Assembly: GCF_002292295.1 (NCBI RefSeq)
Contig: NZ_DBBS01000019.1
Location: forward strand, 139,318-203,317
DNA: 64,000 nt
Direction: 5' to 3'
DNA from: Sphingomonas sp. UBA978
Lineage (GTDB): Bacteria; Pseudomonadota; Alphaproteobacteria; Sphingomonadales; Sphingomonadaceae
A program made the position numbers and the translations under genes. The notes beneath the pieces were generated by a model. The model was not told where the DNA came from. It searched no databases and saw nothing but the letters and a program-made list of their open reading frames with translations. Below, piece by piece: positions 18,156 to 26,251 of the stretch. The number at the start of each line of letters is the position of its first letter. The first letter of the stretch is position 1.

Positions 18156-18874
18156 TGGCGGACGACATGGACCTGCGCGAGGAGGACCGGCTGCCGTGGC
18201 TCGAAACCGTCGAGCCCGACGAGGATCGCGGCGCGCCGATCGGCAAGGTGATCGCGCTGGTCGTGCTCGGCCTCGCCGTGCTCGCGGCGATCATCTACGG
18301 CATCTACGCGCTGCAGGCGCGGCAGGCCGCGGACGGCCAGTTGATCGCGGCGCAGGCGGGCGACTATAAGGTCAAGCCCGACGATCCCGGCGGCCTGAAG
18401 GTCAAGGGCGAGGGCGATGCCGCGATCGCGACCAGCGACGGCAAGGCGGGCAACGGCTCGATCGACCTCAATGCGGTGCCGGAAAAGCCGGTCGAGGGCC
18501 GCCGCGTCGCGCCGAGCGCGAAGCCGGCCGCGACCGGCGGCAGCAACGCCGTCGCGCAGGTGCCGGCATCGGGCGGGCGCCTCGTCGCCGCGGAGCCGGT
18601 GACGGTGCAGCGCAACGCGACGGCGAATGCGGCGGGCAGCGGATCGCTGGTCCAGCTCGGCGCCTATCCGACGCAGGCGGCGGCGGACACGGCATGGAAC
18701 GGCTTTTCGAAGCGGTTCAGCTATCTCGCCCCGCTCGGCAAGTCGGTCCAGTCGGTCGCCACCGGCGGCCGCACATTGTACCGGCTGCGCGTGAACGCGG
18801 GCAGCGCCAACCAGGCCGCCGACATCTGCGGCCGCCTGCGCGTCGCGGGCGAAAGCTGCTTCGTCGCGAGCTAG
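18155..18874 (+). CDS. SPOR-domain membrane protein
   Basis: This protein of about 239 residues has a cytoplasmic N-terminus, one transmembrane helix (about 29-50, VIALVVLGLAVLAAIIYGIY), a flexible linker and a C-terminal SPOR domain (from about 160, SLVQLGAYPTQAAADTAW). SPOR domains bind denuded peptidoglycan at the septum, so a role in division or wall remodelling is likely. Its ATG overlaps the argS stop (TGATG). A GTG three bases earlier is an alternative start. It precedes nagZ, a cell-wall recycling gene. Confidence 0.88.
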   Translation: MADDMDLREEDRLPWLETVEPDEDRGAPIGKVIALVVLGLAVLAAIIYGIYALQARQAADGQLIAAQAGDYKVKPDDPGGLKVKGEGDAAIATSDGKAGNGSIDLNAVPEKPVEGRRVAPSAKPAATGGSNAVAQVPASGGRLVAAEPVTVQRNATANAAGSGSLVQLGAYPTQAAADTAWNGFSKRFSYLAPLGKSVQSVATGGRTLYRLRVNAGSANQAADICGRLRVAGESCFVAS

Positions 18875-18995
18875 GCCGTCCATCCGAGTACGGGTGGCGG
18901 GCATTGTCCAGCCGCCCGTGCCGGGGAGGAATGGAGCGTCGCTTGCGGCAAGCCCGACCTAGCGTCGCCCCCGGCAACCAGCTAACCACGCGGCC

Positions 18996-19997
18996 ATGAA
19001 GCCCGTCATCTTCGGCATCGCCGGCCTCGCGCTCACTCCCGACGAGCGCGCCTTCTTCGCCGCGGCGGAGCCCGCCGGCTACATCCTGTTCAAACGCAAC
19101 ATCGAGACCCGCGCCCAGGTCAGGGCGCTGACCGATTCCCTGCGCGACCTGACGGGGCGGGCCGACCTGCCGATCCTGATCGATCAGGAGGGCGGGCGCG
19201 TCGCGCGGATGGGGCCGCCGGAATGGCCGGCCTTTCCCGGCGGACCGGCGTTCGATGCGCTCTACCAAAAGGCGCCGATGTCGGCGATCCAGGCGATGCG
19301 CGCCAACGGGCAGGCGCTCGGCCTGATGCTGTCCGAGGTCGGCATCACAGTCGATTGCGCGCCGATCATCGACGTCGCGCAGCCCGATACGACCGAGGCG
19401 ATCAGCTGCCGCACCTATGGCAGCGAGCCGATGCAGGTCGCCGCGCTGGGCCGGGCGATGCTCGACGGGCTGGCGGTGGGCGGCGTCGTCGGCGTGGTCA
19501 AGCATATGCCCGGCCACGGCCGTGCACGCGTCGACAGCCATCACCTGCTGCCCACCGTCACCGCCGACGCCGCCGCGCTGGAGGTCGACCTCGAACCCTT
19601 CCGCACGCTCGCCCACGCGCCGATGGGGATGACCTCGCACATCGTCTTCGAGGCGTGGGACCGCGAGCGCCCGGCGACGCTGTCGCCGGTCGTCATCGAC
19701 CGGGTGATCCGCGGTGCGATCGGTTTCGACGGGCTGCTGATGACCGACGACATCGATATGAAGGCGCTGTCCGGCACTGCCGGCGACAAGGCGGCGGGCG
19801 CGATCGCCGCGGGCTGCGACCTCGTGCTCGATTGCTGGGCGCGGATGGACGAGATGGTGGCGATCGCCGACCGGCTCGGCCCGATCGGCGAGGCCGCGCG
19901 CGCGCGGCTCGATCGCGCGATGGCGAGCGTCGGCGCGCCGACGGGCGATGTCGCCGAACTGATCGCCCGCCGCGACGCCTTCCTCGCGCTCGCCTGA
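18996..19997 (+). CDS. nagZ: Beta-N-acetylhexosaminidase (GH3)
   Basis: This 333-residue cytoplasmic GH3 enzyme removes N-acetylglucosamine from recycled muropeptides. The diagnostic loop KHMPGHGRARVDSHH is present and supplies the catalytic His and Asp. The nucleophile region LLMTDDIDMKAL follows near residue 250. Its position between the SPOR gene and scpA is usual in this group. It stops four bases before the scpA start. Confidence 0.95.
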   Translation: MKPVIFGIAGLALTPDERAFFAAAEPAGYILFKRNIETRAQVRALTDSLRDLTGRADLPILIDQEGGRVARMGPPEWPAFPGGPAFDALYQKAPMSAIQAMRANGQALGLMLSEVGITVDCAPIIDVAQPDTTEAISCRTYGSEPMQVAALGRAMLDGLAVGGVVGVVKHMPGHGRARVDSHHLLPTVTADAAALEVDLEPFRTLAHAPMGMTSHIVFEAWDRERPATLSPVVIDRVIRGAIGFDGLLMTDDIDMKALSGTAGDKAAGAIAAGCDLVLDCWARMDEMVAIADRLGPIGEAARARLDRAMASVGAPTGDVAELIARRDAFLALA

Positions 19998-20001
19998 TGG
20001 G

Positions 20002-20727
20002 ATGAGCGCGCCCGAACAGCTGACGCTCGATCTGGACGGCTGGGAAGGGCCGCTCGACCTGCTGCTGACGCTGGCGCGGTCGCAGAAGGTCGACCTGCGC
20101 CACATCTCGATCCTCGCTCTGGTCGAGCAATATCTGCGCTACATCCACCAGCGCCAGACGGTGCAGCTGGAGGTCGCCGCCGATTATCTGGTGATGGCGG
20201 CGTGGCTCGCCTATCTCAAATCGGCGCTGCTGCTGCCGCGCGATCCCGGCGTCGAACCCGACCCCGAGGAGCTGGCGCTGCGGCTGCAGATCCGGCTGGA
20301 ACGGCTGAATGCGATGCGCGAGGCGGGCGCACGGCTGATGGCGCGCGACCGGCTGGGCCGCGACGTCTTCGCCCGGCGCGCGCCCGAAGGGCTGCGGGTG
20401 GTGCGGCGCGCCCGCTGGCAGGCCGACATCTACGAAATGATCGCCGCTTATGGCCGGGTCAGCGCGCGCACCCGGCCGGTGATGCACGTCGTCGCCGACC
20501 GCGAAGTCATGACGCTGGAGGCGGCGCTGGAGCGCGTGTCGCGGCTGGTCGGCAGCCGCATCGACTGGGCGACGCTGGACAGCTTCCTTCCCAATGGATC
20601 GGGACGGCTGCGCACCTCGGCGCTCGCCTCGTCCTTCCTCGCCGCGCTGGAACTCGCCAAGCAGGGCAAGGTCGAGCTGCGCCAGCATGCGCCCTTCGCC
20701 CCGCTCTACCTGCGGGCGATCGGATGA
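20002..20727 (+). CDS. scpA: Segregation and condensation protein A
   Basis: The 241-residue kleisin subunit bridges the SMC dimer in the condensin complex that organises the chromosome. The N-terminal motif DGWEGPLDLLLTLARSQKVD is typical. The middle YLVMAAWLAYLKSALLLP and a C-terminal winged-helix-like region are present. The start follows nagZ closely and the stop overlaps the scpB start (ATGA). Confidence 0.94.
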   Translation: MSAPEQLTLDLDGWEGPLDLLLTLARSQKVDLRHISILALVEQYLRYIHQRQTVQLEVAADYLVMAAWLAYLKSALLLPRDPGVEPDPEELALRLQIRLERLNAMREAGARLMARDRLGRDVFARRAPEGLRVVRRARWQADIYEMIAAYGRVSARTRPVMHVVADREVMTLEAALERVSRLVGSRIDWATLDSFLPNGSGRLRTSALASSFLAALELAKQGKVELRQHAPFAPLYLRAIG

Positions 20728-21314
20728 GCCCGCCCGACGCCGACGTGCGCGCGGTCGAGGCGCTGCTGTTCGCCGCGCCCGAGCCGATGAGCGTGGACTC
20801 GATCCGCGCCTATGTCGGCGACATCGATGTGCGCGCCGCGCTCGCCCGGTTGGAACGGGATTACGCCGGCCGCGGCATCGCGCTCGTCCGCCGCGGCGAG
20901 CGCTGGCATTTCCAGACCGCGCCCGACCTCGCGCATTTGCTGCGCCGCGAATCCGACGAGCCGCGCCGGCTCAGCCGGGCGGGGATCGAGACGCTGGCGA
21001 TCATCGCCTATCATGAACCCGTCACCCGCGCGGAGATCGAGGCGATCCGCGGGGTGCAGACCGCCAGGGGCACGCTCGACGTGCTGATGGAGGCGGGCTG
21101 GGTGCGCCCGGCGGGGCGGCGCGAGGTGCCGGGACGCCCGCTGATGTTCGCGACGACGCCGGGCTTTCTTGCGCATTTCGGGCTGGCCAGCCGCCGCGAT
21201 CTGCCGGGCGTCGACGACCTCAGGGCGGCGGGACTGCTCGATCCCGTCGACGTTGCACTGGAAGGTGCGCTGGACGCCGCTTTGGAGGTGGAAAAGGCCA
21301 GCGATAGCGACTAG
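20724..21314 (+). CDS. scpB: Segregation and condensation protein B
   Basis: This 196-residue protein has two winged-helix domains and binds ScpA in the SMC condensin complex. VEALLFAAPEPMSVD starts the first domain, and SRAGIETLAIIAYHEPVTR with IRGV starts the second. Translation is coupled to scpA by the ATGA overlap. The acidic C-terminal tail is common in the family. Confidence 0.93.
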   Translation: MSPPDADVRAVEALLFAAPEPMSVDSIRAYVGDIDVRAALARLERDYAGRGIALVRRGERWHFQTAPDLAHLLRRESDEPRRLSRAGIETLAIIAYHEPVTRAEIEAIRGVQTARGTLDVLMEAGWVRPAGRREVPGRPLMFATTPGFLAHFGLASRRDLPGVDDLRAAGLLDPVDVALEGALDAALEVEKASDSD

Positions 21315-21341
21315 ATGGAACGGCATTCTAGGAGATATGCC

Positions 21342-21581
21342 ATGGGCAGCTTCAGCCCGATCCATCTGCTCGTTCTCGCCGTCGTTGCGATCCTGCTGCT
21401 CGGTGGTGGTCGATTCTCCAGCCTGATGGGCGACGTCGCCAAGGGCGTGAAGAATTTCAAGAAGGGCATGGCCGAACAGGACGACGACGTCCCCGCCAAG
21501 CCCGCGCCCCGTATCGAGGCGAAGAAGGCGGCCGAGCCCGCGTTCGACCGCGACGGCGAGCGCGTCCGCGACGACCGCTAA
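21342..21581 (+). CDS. tatA: Twin-arginine translocase subunit TatA
   Basis: This is the 79-residue pore-forming subunit of the Tat exporter. TAGGAGAT lies before the ATG at 21342. It has one short transmembrane helix (MGSFSPIHLLVLAVVAILLL), the FGxG-like turn GGGRFSSLMGD, an amphipathic helix with KGVKNFKKGM and an acidic tail. It precedes tatB and tatC. Tat substrates inferred in this window are the DUF1501 protein and possibly the glucoamylase-family hydrolase. Confidence 0.94.
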   Translation: MGSFSPIHLLVLAVVAILLLGGGRFSSLMGDVAKGVKNFKKGMAEQDDDVPAKPAPRIEAKKAAEPAFDRDGERVRDDR

Positions 21582-21611
21582 GCCAGACCCGATACAGAGC
21601 TATAGCGCCCG

Positions 21612-22016
21612 ATGTTCGGCGTCGATTCGTCCGAATTCCTGCTGATCGCCATCGTGGCGCTCGTGGTGATCGGACCCAAGGACCTGCCCAAGGCGATGCG
21701 GGTTGTCGGCTACTGGGTCGGCAAGGCGCGTGGCGTCAGCCGCTCGTTCCGCCAGGGATTCGACAATATGGTTCGCGAGGCCGAGCTGGAGGAGATGGAG
21801 AAGCGCTGGGCGGCGGAGAATGCGCGGATCATGGCGGAACATCCCGCCTCGTCCGATGCCGAATCGCTCGCCGCCGCCGAGCCGGTCGCCGACCAGCCGG
21901 AGCGCGCACCTGAGCCCGAGCCTGAACTCCATGCGCCGGTGATGGTCGAAAAGCCGGTCGTGGCGCCCGCACCCGAACACCAGCCGGCCCCGCGCCCTGA
22001 TAGCACCCCGTCATGA
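21612..22016 (+). CDS. tatB: Twin-arginine translocase subunit TatB
   Basis: The 134-residue TatB forms the receptor complex with TatC. The N-terminus MFGVDSSEFLLIAIVALVVI is followed by the conserved GPKDLPKAMR. A long amphipathic helix and a Pro/Glu-rich tail make up the rest. Its stop overlaps the tatC start (ATGA). Confidence 0.94.
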   Translation: MFGVDSSEFLLIAIVALVVIGPKDLPKAMRVVGYWVGKARGVSRSFRQGFDNMVREAELEEMEKRWAAENARIMAEHPASSDAESLAAAEPVADQPERAPEPEPELHAPVMVEKPVVAPAPEHQPAPRPDSTPS

Positions 22017-22798
22017 GCGAACCCGAGATCGAAAACGAGATCGACGCCAGCCGCGCGCCGTTGCTCGATCACCTGATCGAGCTGCGCCGGCGCCTGCTTT
22101 ATTGCATGGCCGCGCTGGTGGTGGCGTTCGGCGTCAGCTATTTCTTCGCCGAGGACATCTTCGCCTTCCTCGTCCAGCCGTTGCTGTCGGCGGGACAGAA
22201 GACGGTGATCTACACCCAGATCTTCGAGGCCTTCTTCGTCAAGGTGAAGGTCGCGTTCTTCGCGGCGATGATGATCTCCTTCCCGGTGATCGCCAACCAG
22301 TTGTGGCAGTTCATCGCGCCCGGCCTGTACCGCAAGGAAAAGCGCGCGCTGCTGCCGTTCCTGCTGGCGACGCCGGTGCTGTTCATCGGCGGCGCGGCCC
22401 TGGCCTATTATATGGCGATCCCGATGGCGCTGCATTTCCTGCTGAGCTTCCAGGGCAATGTCGGCGGCGTCCAGCAGGAGGCCCTGCCGGCGATCGGCAA
22501 CTACCTCTCCTTCGTCATGCAGTTCCTGTTCGCCTTCGGCCTCGCCTTCCTGCTGCCGGTGCTGCTCATGCTGCTGGAGCGGGCGGGGATCGTGACGCGT
22601 CAGCAGCTGATCGCGGCGCGGCGCTATGCGATCGTCGGCGCGACCGCGATCGCGGCGGTGCTGACGCCGCCCGACCTGATGAGCCAGGTGCTGCTCGCGG
22701 TGCCGCTGATCCTGCTCTACGAGGTGGCGATCATCGGCATCTGGTTCACCGAGCGCAAGCGGCAGAAGGACGCCGGCACCGACATCGTCGAGGCGTGA
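22013..22798 (+). CDS. tatC: Twin-arginine translocase subunit TatC
   Basis: This 261-residue protein with six membrane helices recognises twin-arginine signals. PLLDHLIELRRRLLYC at the N-terminus and FFVKVKVAFFAAMMISFPVI are typical, and PGLYRKEKR forms the conserved cytoplasmic loop. It ends the argS-to-tatC block and converges on the entericidin gene. Confidence 0.96.
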   Translation: MSEPEIENEIDASRAPLLDHLIELRRRLLYCMAALVVAFGVSYFFAEDIFAFLVQPLLSAGQKTVIYTQIFEAFFVKVKVAFFAAMMISFPVIANQLWQFIAPGLYRKEKRALLPFLLATPVLFIGGAALAYYMAIPMALHFLLSFQGNVGGVQQEALPAIGNYLSFVMQFLFAFGLAFLLPVLLMLLERAGIVTRQQLIAARRYAIVGATAIAAVLTPPDLMSQVLLAVPLILLYEVAIIGIWFTERKRQKDAGTDIVEA

Positions 22799-22841
22799 CG
22801 CGCGGACCGTCGGCAGACGGCGGACGACGGCGCACGCCATG

Positions 22842-22875
22842 AAAAAAGCCCCCGCTCTTGCGAGCGAGGGCTTTC
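22842..22875 (-). terminator. Intrinsic terminator (strong on minus strand)
   Basis: A stem made of AAGCCC-C-CGCTC and GAGCG-AGGGCTT around TTGC is flanked on the tatC side by six A. Read from the minus strand this is a GC-rich hairpin followed by TTTTTT, a good terminator for the entericidin transcript. For tatC the T-run is weak, so it may work in both directions with unequal strength. Confidence 0.8.
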
Positions 22876-22898
22876 CAGCCGGGTGAGGCGAAACGCGC

Positions 22899-23033
22899 TT
22901 ACTTGGCGTCGTCGGCGGTCTTGGCGACGGTGCTGCCGGCGGAGCTCACGTCCTTGCCGACGCCTTCGACCGTGTTGCAAGCGCTGACCATGAGCGCGCC
23001 GGCGACGACGACCAATCCGAGAACCTTACGCAT
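22899..23033 (-). CDS. Entericidin-family small lipoprotein
   Basis: This 44-residue lipoprotein has a signal peptide with lipobox VSAC and a mature part CNTVEGVGKDVSSAG typical of the entericidin A/B family. A strong AGGAGGT lies just before the ATG at 23033. Entericidin genes often belong to general stress regulons in alphaproteobacteria. A weak EcfG-type site lies upstream. It ends at an intrinsic terminator. Confidence 0.88.
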   Translation of the reverse strand: MRKVLGLVVVAGALMVSACNTVEGVGKDVSSAGSTVAKTADDAK

Positions 23034-23065
23034 AGAACCTCCTGATGCATGAATGCCGGGGATGA

Positions 23066-23090
23066 AATGTTCGGCACGGCCATTCGTTCC
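23066..23090 (-). promoter_or_regulatory. Weak EcfG-type promoter candidate for entericidin
   Basis: On the minus strand GGAAC (23090-23086) is followed after 16 bases by CATT (23069-23066). The -10 half differs from the expected CGTT or GGTT at one base. The implied start leaves a 5' leader of about 25 bases with a strong ribosome-binding site. Confidence 0.3.
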
Positions 23091-23157
23091 GGCTGCGCAA
23101 CCCATCGATCAGGCCGGACCGGCAGTTCGCCGACGTCATGCGATATCGCTGAAACGT

Positions 23158-23254
23158 AGAAGGCCCGAAAGCATCACCGGGGGGGGGAGGGTGGATGCTT
23201 TCGGGCCTATGTCGTGGATCGCGAGAGCGGGGGGGCATAAGGTCGCGATCCGTA
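23158..23254 (-). ncRNA. Candidate small RNA with two C-rich hairpin loops, in the stress-response locus
   Basis: Two adjacent perfect hairpins lie in the gap between the kinase and entericidin genes. One has 9-bp arms (GGATCGCGA, 23216-23224 with 23243-23251). The other has 15-bp arms (23161-23175 with 23194-23208, AGGCCCGAAAGCATC). Each encloses an 18-base loop with an unbroken run, seven and nine G on the plus strand, hence C on the minus strand. An EcfG-type promoter on the minus strand ends just before the first hairpin. C-rich loops that can bind G-rich ribosome-binding sites are a feature of alphaproteobacterial stress RNAs such as Caulobacter GsrN. Strand and ends are inferred. Confidence 0.45.
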
Positions 23255-23260
23255 TTGCAT

Positions 23261-23285
23261 AACCCCGACCCGGCGACCCGGTTCC
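23261..23285 (-). promoter_or_regulatory. EcfG-type promoter candidate for the small RNA
   Basis: Minus-strand GGAAC (23285-23281), 16 bases, then GGTT (23264-23261). This spacing and -10 are identical to the site before nepR. Transcription would start near 23254, three bases before the first hairpin arm. Confidence 0.5.
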
Positions 23286-23321
23286 GCCTGTTCCGCACTT
23301 TTTGCGAATCTTTTTAGGCCG

Positions 23322-24914
23322 TCAGTCGCGGCCCAATATCGCGATCGCGATCTCATAGGCGCCGGTCATCGGATCATGGTGCAGCGGCGCCCGCAGCTGG
23401 CGCGACAGCCCCTCGATCACGCGGCCGTAGCGGGTCGACAGCAGCGTCTCGAGCGTCTCGCTCTCGACGAAGGCGCGCGACACGACGCGCAGCTTGGCCT
23501 TCTTGTCGTCGTCGCCCGGCTTGACCGCGACGCGGATCTGCGCGGCGGGATCGCAGCTCATCGCCAGTTCGATCGTCTCGGTGACGAGGAAGGCGACCGC
23601 GACCGCGACGTCCTGGCTGACCAGATAGGGATCGATGTCGAGCGCGATCGACGGGCTGGTCGCGCCTTCGGGGGCCGTGGCGCGGATGTTGGACGACAGT
23701 TCGCCGATCACCGAACGCAGGTTGAGGCCGCGATTGTCCTCCATCTCCGCAAAGTGGTTGCGGTGGACGACCGCCAGCGCGTCCACCCGGCGCTGGATCG
23801 AGGCATAGGCCGCGGTGGCGTCCGGGCTGGGCGCGCCGCGCGCGTGGAAGTTGATGAGGCTGGAGATGACCTGCAGGTTGTTCTTGACGCGATGGTGGAC
23901 CTCGCGCGTCAGCTTGGTCTGTCGGACGACCGCCTCGGCGAGGCCGGCCTCGTGCAGCGCGACGGTACGGCTGATCGCGCGGAAGGTGTCGCCGAGTTCG
24001 CGGATCTCCTGCGCGGGAAGCGGGCCGAGCTTGCCGGGATCGATCACTTCGCCCGGCGTATAGGCGGCGACGCTGGCGCGCAGCAGGCGCAGCGGGCGGA
24101 TCAGCAGCCGGTCGACGATGAACCACGACAGCCCCGCCGCCGCCGCCCACATCAGCAGCGGCAGCAGCAGCGCGACGAGGAAGGACGAGGTGATCGGCGC
24201 GCTGCGGATGCTGGTGCGCAGCGCCAGTCCGCCGAGGCCGAGATCGGTCTCGACCGTCTCGACGCGATCCAGCCGGCCGAGATCGGGGATGGTGGCGAGT
24301 TGTAACGCCTCGTCGTCGTGGATCAGCGCGCTCGCCAGCGGCATCGCCCGGCTCGCCGGCGCCGCGAGGCGGGCGAGGAAAGCCTGTGGGAAAAAGACAC
24401 GCGCGCTCGGGCCGCGGCGGGGACCGGCGACGGAGAGGATCAGTCCCTTATCGGGCAGCACCGTCGCACCGACCGCGGTGCCGGCATCGAGTGGCACGGT
24501 GGCGTCGAGCGGTTCGCCGCAGAGCAGGCGCCCGTTGCGATCGACAATCGAGAAACGCGTGCCGGTGGTCGCCTGCTGCGCGAAGACGCCCTGCGCACGG
24601 GCGCAGCTGGGCGCGTCGGCGGCATCGACCTGCAGCGCGTTCACCGCGACGCGGAGCGCGGTCATGTCGCCGATCAGCTCGATCGCGATGCTGCGCGCGC
24701 TTTCGTTGGCGGCGATCCGCAGCCGCGCGCGTGCCTCGGCATCGGCGGTGCGGCCGGTCTGCAGCGTCGCGCCGATCGCGATCAGCGCGAGCAGCAGCAA
24801 CGCAATGCTCAATGTGATGAACAGCTTGGCCCCGGTCGGTAGGCGCGACAGCGCCGACACGGGGACCATGGCCGCGCGTCGGGTGGAGGAGGCGGCGTCG
24901 AAGGTGGAGGCCAT
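23322..24914 (-). CDS. HRxxN-type sensor histidine kinase with degenerate ATP site (PhyP-like)
   Basis: The 530-residue protein has transmembrane helices at about 32-50 and 244-265 around a periplasmic sensor domain. A HAMP-like segment and the dimerisation box EVHHRVKNNLQVISSL (His341) of the HisKA_2/HRxxN group follow. The ATP-binding region looks degenerate: where INELVTNALKHA is expected it reads LVTETIELAMS, without the N-box asparagines, and no DNGxG is seen. It lies eight bases after nepR on the same strand. In Sphingomonas Fr1 a kinase-like protein at this locus, PhyP, lowers PhyR activity. By position and degeneracy this is probably its counterpart. Confidence 0.85.
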   Translation of the reverse strand: MASTFDAASSTRRAAMVPVSALSRLPTGAKLFITLSIALLLLALIAIGATLQTGRTADAEARARLRIAANESARSIAIELIGDMTALRVAVNALQVDAADAPSCARAQGVFAQQATTGTRFSIVDRNGRLLCGEPLDATVPLDAGTAVGATVLPDKGLILSVAGPRRGPSARVFFPQAFLARLAAPASRAMPLASALIHDDEALQLATIPDLGRLDRVETVETDLGLGGLALRTSIRSAPITSSFLVALLLPLLMWAAAAGLSWFIVDRLLIRPLRLLRASVAAYTPGEVIDPGKLGPLPAQEIRELGDTFRAISRTVALHEAGLAEAVVRQTKLTREVHHRVKNNLQVISSLINFHARGAPSPDATAAYASIQRRVDALAVVHRNHFAEMEDNRGLNLRSVIGELSSNIRATAPEGATSPSIALDIDPYLVSQDVAVAVAFLVTETIELAMSCDPAAQIRVAVKPGDDDKKAKLRVVSRAFVESETLETLLSTRYGRVIEGLSRQLRAPLHHDPMTGAYEIAIAILGRD

Positions 24915-24922
24915 GCCCCCTG

Positions 24923-25093
24923 CTAGGCGAGCTTGTTCAGCAGGTCGAGCATTTCATCGGGAACGCTCTCGTCGACCGTCCGCTGATAGGCGGAGCGCAG
25001 GGCCGCGCCCATGTCGCGATCCTTGCTCTGAACCTTGGCAGGAGACTTCTTGGAAGACGTTTTCGTGACCTTGTCGCTGGGCAATTCCAACAT
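24923..25093 (-). CDS. nepR: Anti-sigma factor NepR
   Basis: This 56-residue NepR holds the sigma factor EcfG inactive until phosphorylated PhyR binds it. The core ALRSAYQRTVDESVPDEM followed by LDLLNKL is the family signature, and the basic N-terminal tail is usual. The start at 25093 has AGGGGGA before it and gives normal length. Upstream Met codons have poor sites. It heads a nepR-kinase operon, divergent from phyR, with an EcfG-type promoter that suggests feedback control. Confidence 0.92.
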   Translation of the reverse strand: MLELPSDKVTKTSSKKSPAKVQSKDRDMGAALRSAYQRTVDESVPDEMLDLLNKLA

Positions 25094-25185
25094 GTCCCCC
25101 TGGTGGCCCGGCGGTCCGGGCATCGACGCAAACGCAACTTGGGGCCGCTTTCGACGAAGCGGTTTACCCAATCAATGGCCGATGA

Positions 25186-25210
25186 AACCAAATTCGCGTT
25201 CGTTGGTTCC
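25186..25210 (-). promoter_or_regulatory. EcfG-type promoter candidate for nepR
   Basis: Minus-strand GGAAC (25210-25206), 16 bases, then GGTT (25189-25186). It lies about 95 bases before the nepR ATG in the nepR-phyR divergent region. Autoregulation of nepR by EcfG is well known in alphaproteobacteria. Confidence 0.6.
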
Positions 25211-25336
25211 ATCGACGCGCGAAAATTCCGCATGTCCGAGGGGGCGGGTGGGTTCTTCGACAAACATCGTTGCAAAGCCGCGGACGCAAGCACAGATCAG
25301 GCGTCCGCTCAGAATCTCAGGGAGTGATTACCACCC

Positions 25337-26146
25337 ATGTCGCTTGGACAGCAACTCGCACCGCATCTTCCCTTCCTGCGGCGCTACGGCCGGGCCCTGA
25401 CCGGCAGCCAGCACCAGGGCGACAAATATGTCCGCGCCACGCTGGAAGCGATCGTCGCGGCGCCCGACCAGTTCCCGCGCGACGTAGATCCGCGGTTGGG
25501 CCTGTACCGCATGTTCCAGGGCATCTGGGCATCGGCGAACGTCGACGGCGAGGAACAGACGTCGCCGAACGACGCGGAAGGCACCGAGGCGGTGGCCCGT
25601 GCGCGTCTCGCCCGGATGACGCCGCTGTCGCGCCAAGCGCTGCTGCTGACCGCGATGGAAGGGTTCACGCCCGAGGACGCGGCCTATCTGATCGAGGTCG
25701 ACACCAGCGAGGTCGAGAGCTTGGTTGCCGAGGCGCTGGCCGAGATCGAGAAGCAGACGCGCGCCCGCGTGCTCATCATCGAGGACGAGCCGATCATCGC
25801 GATGGATATCGAGACGATCGTCCGCGACCTCGGTCATGAGGTGACCGGCGTCGCCGTGACCCGCGACGAGGCGGTGGCACTGGCGATGGAGGATCGTCCT
25901 GGTCTGGTGCTCGCCGACATCCAGTTGGCAGACGACAGCTCGGGCATCGACGCGGTCAAGGACATCCTTGCCGAATTCGAGGTGCCGGTGATCTTCATCA
26001 CCGCGTTCCCCGAGCGCCTGCTGACCGGCGAGCGGCCCGAGCCGACCTTCCTCATCACCAAGCCGTTCCAGCGGTCGACGGTGAAGGCGGCGATCAGCCA
26101 GGCGTTGTTCTTCGACGAGGCGACGATCCCGGCGGCGATGGCCTGA
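25337..26146 (+). CDS. phyR: Response regulator PhyR (sigma-factor mimic)
   Basis: This 269-residue GSR switch joins an EcfG-like sigma mimic domain (about 1-130) to a C-terminal receiver domain (about 142-262). The receiver has the acidic pocket IIEDEP (Asp150) and the phosphoacceptor in LVLADIQLADDSSG (Asp194). The conserved Lys is in FLITKPF, the FATGUY-type signature with PF after the Lys. When phosphorylated it binds NepR and frees EcfG. It is divergent from nepR and followed by a hairpin. Confidence 0.97.
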   Translation: MSLGQQLAPHLPFLRRYGRALTGSQHQGDKYVRATLEAIVAAPDQFPRDVDPRLGLYRMFQGIWASANVDGEEQTSPNDAEGTEAVARARLARMTPLSRQALLLTAMEGFTPEDAAYLIEVDTSEVESLVAEALAEIEKQTRARVLIIEDEPIIAMDIETIVRDLGHEVTGVAVTRDEAVALAMEDRPGLVLADIQLADDSSGIDAVKDILAEFEVPVIFITAFPERLLTGERPEPTFLITKPFQRSTVKAAISQALFFDEATIPAAMA

Positions 26147-26166
26147 CCAGGTAGTTGATCGGTGGC

Positions 26167-26198
26167 GTGATCGGGGGCCCGGCAGGGTGCCCGATCAC
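26167..26198 (+). terminator. Hairpin downstream of phyR
   Basis: GTGATCGGG (26167-26175) and CCCGATCAC (26190-26198) are perfect complements around a 14-base GC-rich loop, about 20 bases after the phyR stop. No T-run follows, so it may be a weak terminator or an mRNA-stabilising element. Confidence 0.45.
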
Positions 26199-26251
26199 CG
26201 CCCGGCGCAGAAAGTTACGGACCCAAAACGGACTTCGAGGGTTTGACGATC

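Noticed and set aside
23161..23251. G-rich hairpin loops as a plus-strand RNA or G-quadruplex
   Set aside because: Possible, but the promoter-like site and the gene direction both favour the minus strand, so the plus-strand reading was kept only as an alternative.
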